From contig DBMK01000297.1 in the NCBI GenBank assembly GCA_002298885.1, forward strand, positions 1 to 39,270: 39,270 nt of DNA, read 5' to 3'. This DNA is from Anaerolineaceae bacterium UBA700 (GTDB taxonomy: Bacteria; Chloroflexota; Anaerolineae; Anaerolineales; Anaerolineaceae). Below the pieces are notes generated by a model. The model ran no database searches and was not told where the DNA came from. It saw only the letters and a program-made list of their open reading frames with translations. The position numbers and the translations under genes were made by a program. Of this stretch, positions 15,946 to 23,576 are shown one piece after another. How positions within the stretch are numbered: the first letter of the stretch is position 1; the number at the start of each line of letters is the position of its first letter.

Positions 15946-17430
15946 TCAGAGTGGACGGGGTATGTCCAGGATGGCGCGCGTCCCGTGATTCGGCTGGGTG
16001 ATGATTCTGAAGGAGGCGCCGATGCTTTCTGCCCGTTCGCGCATCCCCACCAGGCCGAAATGATTGGCGTCTTGCAGTGTTTCCTCTGTTAAGATAAATC
16101 CCACGCCATCATCTTCAACTTCGACAACTACATCCTTCTCTAGAAATTGAATCCGCACGTTTACTTTATTGGCGTGGGAATGCGTGGTGACATTCTGCAA
16201 AGCTTCCTGGACGATCCGGTAGACTGCCACCTCGTAATCCTCGGGCAATCGAGAAGGGGTTCCCGTTATTTGAAATTCGCACTTCAGGTTGGCAATCACG
16301 GCAACGCGGTCCACGTATTGCTTTAGGGCGATGACGATGCCTTCCTGGTCGAGAATGATCGGCCGCAAATTGCGAATGGTCTCGCGGATCTCGATTTCAA
16401 TCTGGTGGAGCAGGATCTGGATCGTTTGAAGTTGGACCCGGGATCGCTCGGGGTTTGCGTCCATGCCGTTCATCACCGCCTGGGTGGCGTATACCGCTGC
16501 AAGGATCAATTGGGTGGTGGAGTCGTGCATGTCGTGCGAGATACGGGCGCGCTCCGTTTCCTGAATCTGGGTTACGCGCTTAAGCTGCCTTTGCAGTTGG
16601 ACCGTTTTTTGGATCAGCTCTTCCTGGGTTTGAGCTAACTGGACGGTTTTGACCACGTCGCGCTTCTCCAATTCCTTGGTAAGCTGCTTGACCTCGCCGA
16701 ACATCCTCGAATTGTTGATCGCAATCGAGGCCAGGTCAGCGAAAGGTTGCAACTGCCAGGCGTCTGCCTCGGTGAACGAGCGCCGCGTCAATTCATCCCC
16801 GATCGACAGCGTGCCGATCACCTGGCCCTTCCACTTCAATGGGACGCCGATAAAAGCATCCAGCGGTAAAAGGCTTGTTGAGATGTGATGTTCCCACTTA
16901 CTGTATCCATTCACGATGATGGGCTTTGCTGTTTCAAGAACGACACCGGCTACGCCTTCACCCCTTTTAAAGATGCTGCCGGTCAGGTCGAATTTATAGG
17001 GCGTTTGCGCGACCATGCGAACTCCATCAAGGTCTTTATCATATAATAACAGGCTGCCGAACGGCGCAGCTACGAGGTCCGCCGACCGTTGAGCGATGTT
17101 CTGCAATACCTTGTCTTCATCCAGCTCGGATACAATATCCAGGGTGATATTGATCAACTCCCGCATCGCCAGCAGCCGCTGGTCGATCTGCTCCCCCTGG
17201 CTTTGCACCCCTTTTGCCCACCGGGTTGCCAGTAAAAAGGTAATCAGGCCGACGCCAAAAATCAGCCCGATCCGCAACGTCCATTGCACCGCCGGTTGAA
17301 AAGCAGAAACGTCGACGAACTGCTCAAACAGAACAGAAGCAACTGCCACACAGCCAAAGAAAACCGGCAACAGCCAGGGAATCTTGCCAATGATTGATAA
17401 TCCCGGATTCCTTTGGGCCTTGTCATCCAT
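15946..17430 (-). CDS. GAF-domain sensor histidine kinase (HisKA_3 type), 494 aa
   Basis: Two N-terminal membrane helices (about 17-36 and 50-68), a short linker, a GAF domain (about 97-240), a coiled coil (about 245-290), then a NarX/DesK-like dimerisation domain with phospho-His299 in ARISHDMHDSTTQ, and a HATPase domain with N-box RIVQEALQNV (405-414), D-box EDDGVGF (439-445) and GLVGMRERA. There is no large periplasmic loop, so the signal is probably cytoplasmic or in the membrane, sensed by GAF. It is the partner of the response regulator 27 bp downstream. No strong ribosome site is seen; GGAAA abuts the ATG. Confidence 0.93.
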   Translation of the reverse strand: MDDKAQRNPGLSIIGKIPWLLPVFFGCVAVASVLFEQFVDVSAFQPAVQWTLRIGLIFGVGLITFLLATRWAKGVQSQGEQIDQRLLAMRELINITLDIVSELDEDKVLQNIAQRSADLVAAPFGSLLLYDKDLDGVRMVAQTPYKFDLTGSIFKRGEGVAGVVLETAKPIIVNGYSKWEHHISTSLLPLDAFIGVPLKWKGQVIGTLSIGDELTRRSFTEADAWQLQPFADLASIAINNSRMFGEVKQLTKELEKRDVVKTVQLAQTQEELIQKTVQLQRQLKRVTQIQETERARISHDMHDSTTQLILAAVYATQAVMNGMDANPERSRVQLQTIQILLHQIEIEIRETIRNLRPIILDQEGIVIALKQYVDRVAVIANLKCEFQITGTPSRLPEDYEVAVYRIVQEALQNVTTHSHANKVNVRIQFLEKDVVVEVEDDGVGFILTEETLQDANHFGLVGMRERAESIGASFRIITQPNHGTRAILDIPRPL

Positions 17431-17486
17431 TTTCCAAACTACCCATTGCGTTATAAACTTCTACGTGCTGAGATTGGTATTTTTTG

Positions 17487-17516
17487 AGTATAACATGTTC
17501 GCCAAAGATTATTCAA
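17487..17516 (-). promoter_or_regulatory. Candidate sigma-70 promoter of the kinase-regulator operon
   Basis: On the minus strand TTGAAT (-35, 17511-17516), an 18-bp spacer and TATACT (-10, 17487-17492) lie about 57 bp upstream of the kinase ATG. Confidence 0.45.
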
Positions 17517-17552
17517 AGAATCGTTTACTTTATCCTTCAAGCAAAGAAGTCC

Positions 17553-17581
17553 TTGATAAATTTTGATAATTAAGATATAAT
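17553..17581 (+). promoter_or_regulatory. Sigma-70 promoter of the lipoprotein gene
   Basis: TTGATA (17553-17558), exactly 17 bp, TATAAT (17576-17581). The start codon is about 100 nt downstream, leaving a roughly 95-nt 5' leader. The AT-rich stretch has a TTAAGAT/ATCTTAA inverted repeat around and after the -10. Confidence 0.65.
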
Positions 17582-17685
17582 AAGTATTAAATAGTATAAA
17601 TCTTAATCTTTATCCGGCACGCATGGCATTCTTCTTCACATCTTAAAGGTCAAGCTTTATCGCCAATCCATTCAGGAGACTATCG

Positions 17686-18444
17686 GTGAAAGAAAAAGAC
17701 CAAGTAAAATCAAACAGTTCCACCCTGGCAGGCCGGTCCAATCCCGGCCAACAGTCAAAACGAGGCAGCGGTACAGTTCGGACGGCGCTTGGTATTTGCG
17801 CCCTTATCATTAGCATAGGCCTCGCGGCTTGCAGCCCCGCAACCAGCACGCCCAACCCGACGTCCGCCCCAGCCGACACAGTTGCGCCGCAGCCTACCGC
17901 GACCGAAGCCCCAACAGACACTCCGGAACCTACGCAGGCGCCCGCCCCATCGGCTACCAGCCTGCCGCAATCTTCAGCAGTGAATACAGCCTTAGATCCT
18001 TGCCAGCTTATCGACAGCCAGGAGGCATCAACGCTTGCCGGCGCCAAATTTGGCAAAGGACTTGAAAAGACCACTCCAGGGGGCTTGAAGGTCTGCACCT
18101 ATGGGTCCCAGGCAACCAACATCTTTACTGTTGAGGTCGTCCAGGAGCCAGACGTCGCCACCGCACAGGCCGACAAGGCACAGTTCCTGGCAGACCTGCA
18201 GGCGAATCTGAAGCAGTTGTCAGACGAGGGGCTGACCCTCACCCAGTTGCCAACCTTCGCCGATGGGGCCACGATGGCCACTGCCAGCCTCAACGCCGGC
18301 GGACAAAGCGTCAACGGCAGTGCCATTGGCTTCCTCAAGGGAACGGTTTTCTTCGGCTTTAGCGATATTGTTTTGAACAAACCCGCCCCCAGCAGCGAAG
18401 CAGTGCAGGCCGAGGCACAGGTCGTGCTCGGACGGTTACCTTAA
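17686..18444 (+). CDS. Secreted lipoprotein with Thr/Pro linker, 252 aa
   Basis: GTG start with AGGAG (17674-17678) 7 nt upstream. After an unusually long charged n-region of about 31 residues comes a hydrophobic stretch and the lipobox LAAC with Cys49, so it is a lipid-anchored surface protein. A low-complexity Thr/Pro/Ala linker (about 51-98) is typical of Chloroflexota exported proteins. The C-terminal domain (about 100-252) starts DPCQLIDSQEASTLAG and has a Cys pair (DPC and KVCTY); it resembles DUF3558-like domains of actinobacterial lipoproteins. No enzymatic function can be read. It stands alone between its own promoter and a hairpin. Confidence 0.75.
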   Translation: MKEKDQVKSNSSTLAGRSNPGQQSKRGSGTVRTALGICALIISIGLAACSPATSTPNPTSAPADTVAPQPTATEAPTDTPEPTQAPAPSATSLPQSSAVNTALDPCQLIDSQEASTLAGAKFGKGLEKTTPGGLKVCTYGSQATNIFTVEVVQEPDVATAQADKAQFLADLQANLKQLSDEGLTLTQLPTFADGATMATASLNAGGQSVNGSAIGFLKGTVFFGFSDIVLNKPAPSSEAVQAEAQVVLGRLP

Positions 18445-18468
18445 GTCCAACCGGCATTAATTGTATTT

Positions 18469-18512
18469 GGGGAGATTCTCTATTCAGGCAAGCCTGAAAT
18501 GAGAATCTCCCC
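18469..18512. terminator. Bidirectional hairpin between lipoprotein and cbiO genes
   Basis: GGGGAGATTCTC (18469-18480) pairs with GAGAATCTCCCC (18501-18512). After a 2x2 internal loop, TTCAGGC/GCCTGAA (18483-18489/18492-18498) extends the stem. It overlaps the cbiO stop codon and serves two convergent genes. Confidence 0.6.
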
Positions 18513-19381
18513 TAATCATTTTTGTACTCATGGTCGTGCCCCAGGCCGTGCAGGTGAGGGTGTGAGTGTTCGGCGTGGGTCTCGGGATGGTAATGGCGGT
18601 GCTGGTGGACCAGGTTACACGCCAGCAACAGATCCGAATCGGAAAGGATCTCTTCCGGCTTGCCCTCGGCAACCAGGCGATGGTCCTCATTAAAAACCAC
18701 CACGCGGTCGGCGAAAGATTCGGCCAGGGCCAGGTCATGGGTGGCGGTGATGACGGTCTTGCCGATTTGTCCCTGGTCGTAGATGAAATCCTCCAACCAG
18801 GACTGGCTGCGCGGATCCAGGCCGGCAGTGGGCTCGTCCAGCAGCCAGACCTGCGGGTCGAGGCTCAGCACGGAGGCCAGGGCGACCCGCTTCTTTTCGC
18901 CCCCCGAAAGATGGTGCGGCGGGCGTTCGGACAGCTTCTCGATGCGCAGGGCGACAAGGGCCTGCTCTACCCGCCGGTGCACGTCGTCCCGGTCGAGCCC
19001 CATCTGCAGCGGCGCAAAGGCAACCTCGTCCCACACCGAGGGGCAGAACAACTGCACGTCGCTGTCCTGGAATACGAAACCCACCTTACGGCGGAAGGCA
19101 AAATTGAAATCGTCGTCCCGGAAGGCTGACTCGGTCAGGGGCTGGCCCTCGAAGCACACCTGCCCTTCGGTCGGATAATACAGCCCGTCCATCAGCTTGA
19201 GCAGGGTGCTTTTGCCGGAGCCATTGGCTCCCAGGATGGCCAGCCGCTCTCCCTTTTTGACAGTCAACCCAACTTTGTCCAGGGCAGGCACGTCCTGGCT
19301 GTAGGCATACGACGCATCTCGGATCTCAAAAACAATTTCGTCCATAGTCGTGTCCGGCGCGGCTGCGCGGTCCTTATCCAT
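18512..19381 (-). CDS. cbiO: CbiO/NikO-type ECF transporter ATPase with His-rich tail, 289 aa
   Basis: ATPase of an energy-coupling-factor cobalt/nickel importer. Walker A GANGSGKST (51-59), Q-loop VFQDSDVQLF, signature LSGGEKKRVALAS, Walker B VWLLDEPTAGLD and switch His in ATHDLAL are intact. The last ~30 residues hold 11 His (start LVHQHRHYH), a metal-binding tail that supports Ni/Co handling. The start abuts the cbiQ stop with no space between; a second ATG at 19345 (MDEIVFEI) is possible and neither has a strong ribosome site. It works with CbiQ and CbiM in the membrane. Confidence 0.9.
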   Translation of the reverse strand: MDKDRAAAPDTTMDEIVFEIRDASYAYSQDVPALDKVGLTVKKGERLAILGANGSGKSTLLKLMDGLYYPTEGQVCFEGQPLTESAFRDDDFNFAFRRKVGFVFQDSDVQLFCPSVWDEVAFAPLQMGLDRDDVHRRVEQALVALRIEKLSERPPHHLSGGEKKRVALASVLSLDPQVWLLDEPTAGLDPRSQSWLEDFIYDQGQIGKTVITATHDLALAESFADRVVVFNEDHRLVAEGKPEEILSDSDLLLACNLVHQHRHYHPETHAEHSHPHLHGLGHDHEYKND

Positions 19382-20233
19382 CTATCGCCCCAGCCAGATG
19401 GCGGCCGCGCTGGCAATAACGAACGCCGCTCCCACGGCCCAATCCAGCGTCTGCATCTTGAAGCTGTCCATCGTGCGAGGGTAGCTGCGAAACCCGCGCG
19501 ACTGCATCGCCAGGTAGACTTCTCCGCTCATCTCCAGGCTCCTGGATAGTAAGACTCCGGCGCTGGAAGCCACAAGGCGCCGTTCTGCCGGTCCCGTCAG
19601 GCGCCCGGCCAGGCGGCTCTTGCGCGAGAGAAACAGATCGTTGGCCAGATGCAGAAACAAGTAGATATAGCGGTAAGTCATCCCCAGGATCAAAACCACC
19701 ACGTCCGGAATGCGCAGAACACCCAGCGCCTTGAGCACACTGTTCCAGGGAGTGGTCAGGACCAGCAGCACTACAAGCGAAACCGAGGAACCTACCCGCA
19801 GTAGCAGGAACAAAGCGGTCATCAGCCCGGTGCGGGTCACGGCAATCCCCAGCGGCAGTGCAATTAAAACAGGGCCGGGCGTGATAAAAAGGGCGGGGAT
19901 GGCGATGATCAGGGTGAAAAAGGGCAGGAACAGCCACACTCGCTTGACGAAAAACCCCATTGGCACTGCCGAGGCCCACGCCAATAACAGGACGACAGCG
20001 TACAACCCCAGGAGAACAAACAGGCTGCGCGACAGTCCCACGGCTAACAGAAAGGCCAGGGTAACCACAATCTTCAGGCGCGGGTCCAGCCGCTGAAACA
20101 GCCCGGCCTTGCGGGCAATCTGCTCGGCAAAGAGGGATTGTTCGAGCGACTCGCTGATGCTTGCCAGGGCATGTTCAACCACATTTGACCGCTGGCGCTT
20201 TTTGATGGATGGGAAGTGAGGATCCTTATTCAC
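19382..20233 (-). CDS. cbiQ: CbiQ/NikQ-type ECF transmembrane protein, 283 aa
   Basis: EcfT-family membrane subunit. An N-terminal cytoplasmic region of about 45 residues is followed by RLDPRLKIVVTLAFLLAV, which opens the family. About five to six hydrophobic helices follow, then the coupling helices with SRKSRL and LAMQSRGF, the Ala-Arg-Gly-type motifs that contact CbiO. It starts 8 bp inside the end of cbiM, and cbiO follows at once, so the three are co-translated. It couples ATP hydrolysis to metal release from CbiM. Confidence 0.92.
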   Translation of the reverse strand: MNKDPHFPSIKKRQRSNVVEHALASISESLEQSLFAEQIARKAGLFQRLDPRLKIVVTLAFLLAVGLSRSLFVLLGLYAVVLLLAWASAVPMGFFVKRVWLFLPFFTLIIAIPALFITPGPVLIALPLGIAVTRTGLMTALFLLLRVGSSVSLVVLLVLTTPWNSVLKALGVLRIPDVVVLILGMTYRYIYLFLHLANDLFLSRKSRLAGRLTGPAERRLVASSAGVLLSRSLEMSGEVYLAMQSRGFRSYPRTMDSFKMQTLDWAVGAAFVIASAAAIWLGR

Positions 20234-21344
20234 TTTTAGAAGGCTTTATCGGGTTAAGCAGGGAGGTTAATAACCAGACCAGGATGGAAACCAGGACGAT
20301 CCCCAGCACGGCAGAAAGCACGTATCCCAGCGTGGCGTTGCCCAGAACGGGCAGGTTGTAACCGGCCAATGGGGCTCCCCACAGGTTCTCCAGCCGGGCC
20401 AGGCCCTGGGGCACGAATCCCAGTCCGCGTTGGGATAATTCTTGCGCCCCCCATTCACCCCAGGCCGTGCCTGGGGCGAGAAGGCCCAGCGGAGCGGCCA
20501 GCGCCAAGGCCGCCAGGAGCGCCCACCTCTTGCGCCAGCCGGTAGGCCCGGACAGCCCCGCCTCGGAGCCCGCCTCAACGGCCGGGGATATCTGCAGAGC
20601 AGACAGTTTTGAGCGCTGAAGGTAAGCCAAAACCAGGGCCGTCACCAGCCCTTCGACAACCGACGCGACCAGGGCGTGCGGAATGACCATGGCAGGAATT
20701 GAAATGGAAAGCGGGTACGGGGCATAGAGTGGGGTGCCGTCCGCGGCATGGAAGAGCAGGGGCTGCAGGCCAAACTCGATAGCGGCGAAAAAAGCAGCCG
20801 CGGTCAGGCCGGCCCAGCCGCCCGCCGCCGCGCCGGCGAGGCTGCGCTTTGAACCGGTCGGCGCGCTGCGGGCGATGGCCCGGTAGACGGCATAACTGAC
20901 GTAGGGCAGCACGACCGCCATATTGAAGCAGTTTGCGCCAAAGGCCAGGATGCCGCCATCGCCGAAGAACAAGGCCTGGATGAGCAAGGCAATGGAGACT
21001 GCGATTGTGGCAATTTCGGGCCCCAGGACGATCGCGATCAGCGCCCCGCCCACGGCATGCCCTGTGGTCCCACCCGGCAGGGGCACGTTGAACATCATGA
21101 TCACGAAAGAAAACGCCGCCAGGAGGGCGATGAGGGGCACATTTTTAGCGTTGATCTTCTGGCGCAGCCGCTGGACTCCACGCGCCCAGAAGGGCAGGGT
21201 GAGCAGATACAGGACAATCGACGTGGCCGGGCTGAGGTAACCATCCGGAATGTGCATGCCCGTGGTAACCAGCCAGGCTACTAGAAGAACATAGTACAAT
21301 AATGTGAAACGTGGAATTCTTTGGATGCACTGCCGGAAGGACAT
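20226..21344 (-). CDS. cbiM: CbiM/NikM substrate-binding subunit fused to an N-type (PDGLE) domain, 372 aa
   Basis: Metal-binding S component of a Co/Ni ECF importer. The invariant MHIPDGYLSP begins at residue 30. The 29 residues before it (Arg-rich n-region, then LLYYVLLVAWLVTTG) look like a cleaved leader that exposes the Met-His terminus used for metal binding, as known for several CbiM proteins. The long start is backed by AGGAG 6 nt upstream; none precedes the inner ATG. Six to seven helices follow, with GGTTGHAVGGALI carrying a second His ligand region. The C-terminal part (about 280-372) is a PDGLE/CbiN-like domain with two helices, making a CbiMN fusion. Co versus Ni cannot be decided from sequence. 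Confidence 0.9.
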   Translation of the reverse strand: MSFRQCIQRIPRFTLLYYVLLVAWLVTTGMHIPDGYLSPATSIVLYLLTLPFWARGVQRLRQKINAKNVPLIALLAAFSFVIMMFNVPLPGGTTGHAVGGALIAIVLGPEIATIAVSIALLIQALFFGDGGILAFGANCFNMAVVLPYVSYAVYRAIARSAPTGSKRSLAGAAAGGWAGLTAAAFFAAIEFGLQPLLFHAADGTPLYAPYPLSISIPAMVIPHALVASVVEGLVTALVLAYLQRSKLSALQISPAVEAGSEAGLSGPTGWRKRWALLAALALAAPLGLLAPGTAWGEWGAQELSQRGLGFVPQGLARLENLWGAPLAGYNLPVLGNATLGYVLSAVLGIVLVSILVWLLTSLLNPIKPSKSE

Positions 21345-21383
21345 GGCTGCTCCTGGTTAAAAAGGGTGCCCCGTTCAACCAGG

Positions 21384-21411
21384 ATTATATCAGATAAATT
21401 GCATTTGCAAA
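21384..21411 (-). promoter_or_regulatory. cbiMQO promoter
   Basis: Minus-strand TTTGCA (-35, 21406-21411), a 16-bp spacer, TATAAT (-10, 21384-21389). The leader is only about 35 nt, too short for a cobalamin riboswitch. Confidence 0.6.
21399..21410. promoter_or_regulatory. Probable Fur-family operator shared by divergent promoters
   Basis: TTGCA-TT-TGCAA is a perfect palindrome covering the -35 of the fur-like gene and abutting or overlapping that of cbiM. A second, overlapping inverted repeat, GCAA-N4-TTGC, spans 21407-21418. TTGC recurs at 21399, 21405 and 21415. The half-site resembles the nickel regulator Nur box (TTGCAA-N5-TTGCAA, as I recall it), but the spacing differs by one. Confidence 0.5.
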
Positions 21412-21426
21412 AACTTGCGTTATAAT
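21399..21426 (+). promoter_or_regulatory. Promoter of the Fur-family gene
   Basis: TTGCAT (21399-21404), 16-bp spacer, TATAAT (21421-21426). The start codon follows 18 bp later. Confidence 0.6.
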
Positions 21427-21444
21427 TTGGCTGCAGGGAAACGA

Positions 21445-21828
21445 ATGAAAACTTCTTCCGTCGATTTGATCATCCTGGAATCTCTCTCAAAAGAACACGC
21501 CCACCTGACCTCCAACGCAATCTACGAGCAGATCCGCAGCCGACTGCCGGCTGTCAACCCCTCCACGGTCTACCGCTCGCTGGAACGGCTGGCGAACAGC
21601 GGAAAAGTCTCGGTCTCAGATATGGGCACCGGTTCCGCCGTGTATGAGAAAGTGACGGAAGGCCTGCACCACCACCTGGTCTGCCAAAGCTGCGGCAAGG
21701 TGGTTACCGTGGAACACGAAGAGGTCAGCGCCTTCTTTTCCGAAATCCAGAAAACGTACAATTTTCAGGTCATAACCAACCACCTGATCCTGTTCGGCTT
21801 ATGCGCCGAATGCAAAGCGAAGCCATGA
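21445..21828 (+). CDS. Fur-family metalloregulator, 127 aa
   Basis: Winged-helix DNA-binding domain with HLTSNAIYEQIRSRLPAVNPSTVYRSLERLANSGKV, then HHHLVCQSCGKVV and LFGLCAECKAK, giving the two CxxC pairs of the structural zinc site. The ATG at 21445 has AGGGA 7 nt upstream; a TTG at 21415 extends the frame but lies upstream of the predicted start of transcription. It is divergent from cbiMQO, 100 bp away, with a palindrome over both promoters, so it probably represses metal uptake and itself when Ni or Co (or Zn) is replete. Fur, Zur, PerR and Nur cannot be told apart safely by eye. Confidence 0.88.
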   Translation: MKTSSVDLIILESLSKEHAHLTSNAIYEQIRSRLPAVNPSTVYRSLERLANSGKVSVSDMGTGSAVYEKVTEGLHHHLVCQSCGKVVTVEHEEVSAFFSEIQKTYNFQVITNHLILFGLCAECKAKP

Positions 21829-21836
21829 AACTTAAT

Positions 21837-21871
21837 GGTGTTTACGGCTGGCAAAGCCAGCCGTAAACACC
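21837..21871. terminator. Bidirectional hairpin between fur-like and ABC permease genes
   Basis: GGTGTTTACGGCTGGC (21837-21852), loop AAA, then its perfect complement (21856-21871): 16 bp. It separates two convergent genes; GTTGATTTT follows on the plus strand. Confidence 0.7.
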
Positions 21872-21880
21872 GTTGATTTT

Positions 21881-22624
21881 CTATTCCCACCTGAACGATT
21901 TAGCCGAGATGACGATCCCCAGCAGGAGCATCAGCACCAGGACGCGGATGTCCAGCAGGTGCGCCCCCCAGGCCTCGCCCAGCCACAGGCCGCGCAGCAG
22001 GTTGACCACGTAGGTCAGCGGCACGAAAGCCGAGACTTGTTGTACTGCAGCGGGCATCAGCTCGCGCGGCCAGGCAGCCCCGGAAAGAATCAGCATCGGG
22101 TACATCAGCACCATCGCAATGATCTGGGCGGTGCGCGCCGTGGGCATGGTGCCCGCCAGGATGAATCCGATCCCGAAGAAGCTCAGGCTGCTCAAGATGA
22201 ATCCACCCAGCAGGCTGAAGACGTTTCCCGCGAAGCTCACGTGGTAGATCAGACTCCCGGCGGCGATCAGCAAGAGCACGCCCAGTCCGGTCATGCAGAA
22301 GACCACGACGACCTGGGCGGTCATCACCACCAGGGGGCTGACCGGGGTGGTGCGAAGGCGGCGCAGGACGCCCTTCTCCCGGTAGGTGGCCATTGTGATG
22401 GTGGTGGACATCAGCCCGGTGATTCCGATGACCATTGCGGTAAAGGCAGGAATTAATGCGTTGATTGCTCCCTGGCTGTTGGAACCCGGCGGGGGAGTAT
22501 TACCATAGATTATCCCGAACAGTAACAACATCATCAAGGGGAAAACCAGTGTGAAAAAGGCGCCAACCGGCTCGCGCAGAAACAGCTTTGTTTCCATCCA
22601 GGTCATTTTCAACAAGCTTTTCAT
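21881..22624 (-). CDS. ABC-2 type permease, 247 aa
   Basis: Membrane subunit of a DrrB/YadH-like exporter. After MKSLLKMTWMETKLFLREP there are six hydrophobic helices, with the family motif TYREKGVLRRLRTTPVSPL between helices 2 and 3, and WPRELMPAAVQQVSAFVPLTYVVNLLRG before the last helix. The frame is open to 22981 inside the ATPase gene, but the ATG at 22624 with GAGGTG upstream, 8 bp after the ATPase stop, gives the family's normal length. It pairs with the ATPase just upstream to export a lipid, drug or peptide of unknown identity. Confidence 0.9.
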   Translation of the reverse strand: MKSLLKMTWMETKLFLREPVGAFFTLVFPLMMLLLFGIIYGNTPPPGSNSQGAINALIPAFTAMVIGITGLMSTTITMATYREKGVLRRLRTTPVSPLVVMTAQVVVVFCMTGLGVLLLIAAGSLIYHVSFAGNVFSLLGGFILSSLSFFGIGFILAGTMPTARTAQIIAMVLMYPMLILSGAAWPRELMPAAVQQVSAFVPLTYVVNLLRGLWLGEAWGAHLLDIRVLVLMLLLGIVISAKSFRWE

Positions 22625-22632
22625 CGCCCACC

Positions 22633-23568
22633 TCACTCGCGCATCTTGCGCCCGGTCAGGCTTAAAAAGACATCTTCCAGGGTCGGCTGCTCGGTCCGCA
22701 GGTTGCGGAAAGCGATCCCCTGCCCGCTCAACTGACCGACCACTTCGCTCACCAGCGGAACCTGGCGACAGTTCTTGCCGCGGATGACCACCCATTCTCC
22801 CTGGACCTCGGCCTGGACCTCGGCCTGGACCTCGCCGGAAAGTGATTTTTCGAAACCCGGTGGCAGCCTTCCATCCAGCGCGAAGACAACGCGCTCCTCC
22901 GCGCCCAGGCTGCGGACGAGCGCCGCCGGGGTATCCAGGGCCACGATCCGGCCGTGATCGAGGATGGCTACCCGGTCGCACAGGCGCTCCGCCTCTTCCA
23001 TAAAGTGGGTGGTCAGGACGACCGTTTTACCCCTGGCGCGCACGTCGCGCACCAGGTTCCAGATGGCGTGCCGCGCCTGGGGATCGAGTCCGGTGGTCAG
23101 CTCGTCCAGGAAGACCAGCTGCGGGTCCAGCAGGAGCGCCAGGGCGATAAACAGGCGCTGTTTCTGGCCGCCCGAGAGCTTTGCAAAGGGGGCATCAAGC
23201 TTCTCCTCCAGCCCCAACTGGGCCAGTAAAATTCTCCAGTCGACCGCCCTGGGATAGAACGATGCATACAGGTCCAGCGCCTCCCAGACGCGCATGCGGT
23301 CCGGCAGGTTCGACTGCTGCAGCTGCATCCCGGTGCGCTGGCGCAGGGCGCCGCCATCCTTCTGCGGATCCAGGCCCAGGACGCGCAGCGTCCCGGCATC
23401 CGGCTTTCGCAGTCCCTCCAGACATTCGATGGTGGTGGTCTTGCCGGCGCCGTTCGGGCCGACCATGCCAAAGATCTCGCCCTGGTGGACCTCGAACGAG
23501 ATTTCATCCACGGCGATGGTGCTGCCGTAGGTTTTACGCAATCCATCAACGTGCACGATGGTTTCCAT
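22633..23568 (-). CDS. ABC transporter ATPase, DrrA-like, 311 aa
   Basis: Walker A GPNGAGKTTT, signature LSGGQKQRLFIAL, Walker B LVFLDELTTGLD (Glu-Leu instead of the usual Glu-Pro) and switch LTTHFMEEAERLCD. The ~90-residue C-terminal extension is typical of drug/antibiotic-export ATPases and contains a 12-bp tandem repeat coding for VQAE units. Two starts are possible: ATG 23580 forms an ATGA overlap with the regulator stop, whereas ATG 23568 has GAGG 6 nt upstream; I chose the latter. It drives the ABC-2 permease encoded next. Confidence 0.92.
   Translation of the reverse strand: METIVHVDGLRKTYGSTIAVDEISFEVHQGEIFGMVGPNGAGKTTTIECLEGLRKPDAGTLRVLGLDPQKDGGALRQRTGMQLQQSNLPDRMRVWEALDLYASFYPRAVDWRILLAQLGLEEKLDAPFAKLSGGQKQRLFIALALLLDPQLVFLDELTTGLDPQARHAIWNLVRDVRARGKTVVLTTHFMEEAERLCDRVAILDHGRIVALDTPAALVRSLGAEERVVFALDGRLPPGFEKSLSGEVQAEVQAEVQGEWVVIRGKNCRQVPLVSEVVGQLSGQGIAFRNLRTEQPTLEDVFLSLTGRKMRE
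22801..22836. repeat. 12-bp tandem repeat, three copies
   Basis: Unit CTGGACCTCGGC occurs at 22801, 22813 and 22825 (the last with one change). It lies in frame in the ABC ATPase C-terminal region and adds VQAE-VQAE-VQGE. It may vary in copy number between strains. Confidence 0.8.
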
Positions 23569-23576
23569 TTCGGACC

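Noticed and set aside
21345..21383. Cobalamin riboswitch before cbiM
   Set aside because: The leader is about 35 nt, far too short for the aptamer.
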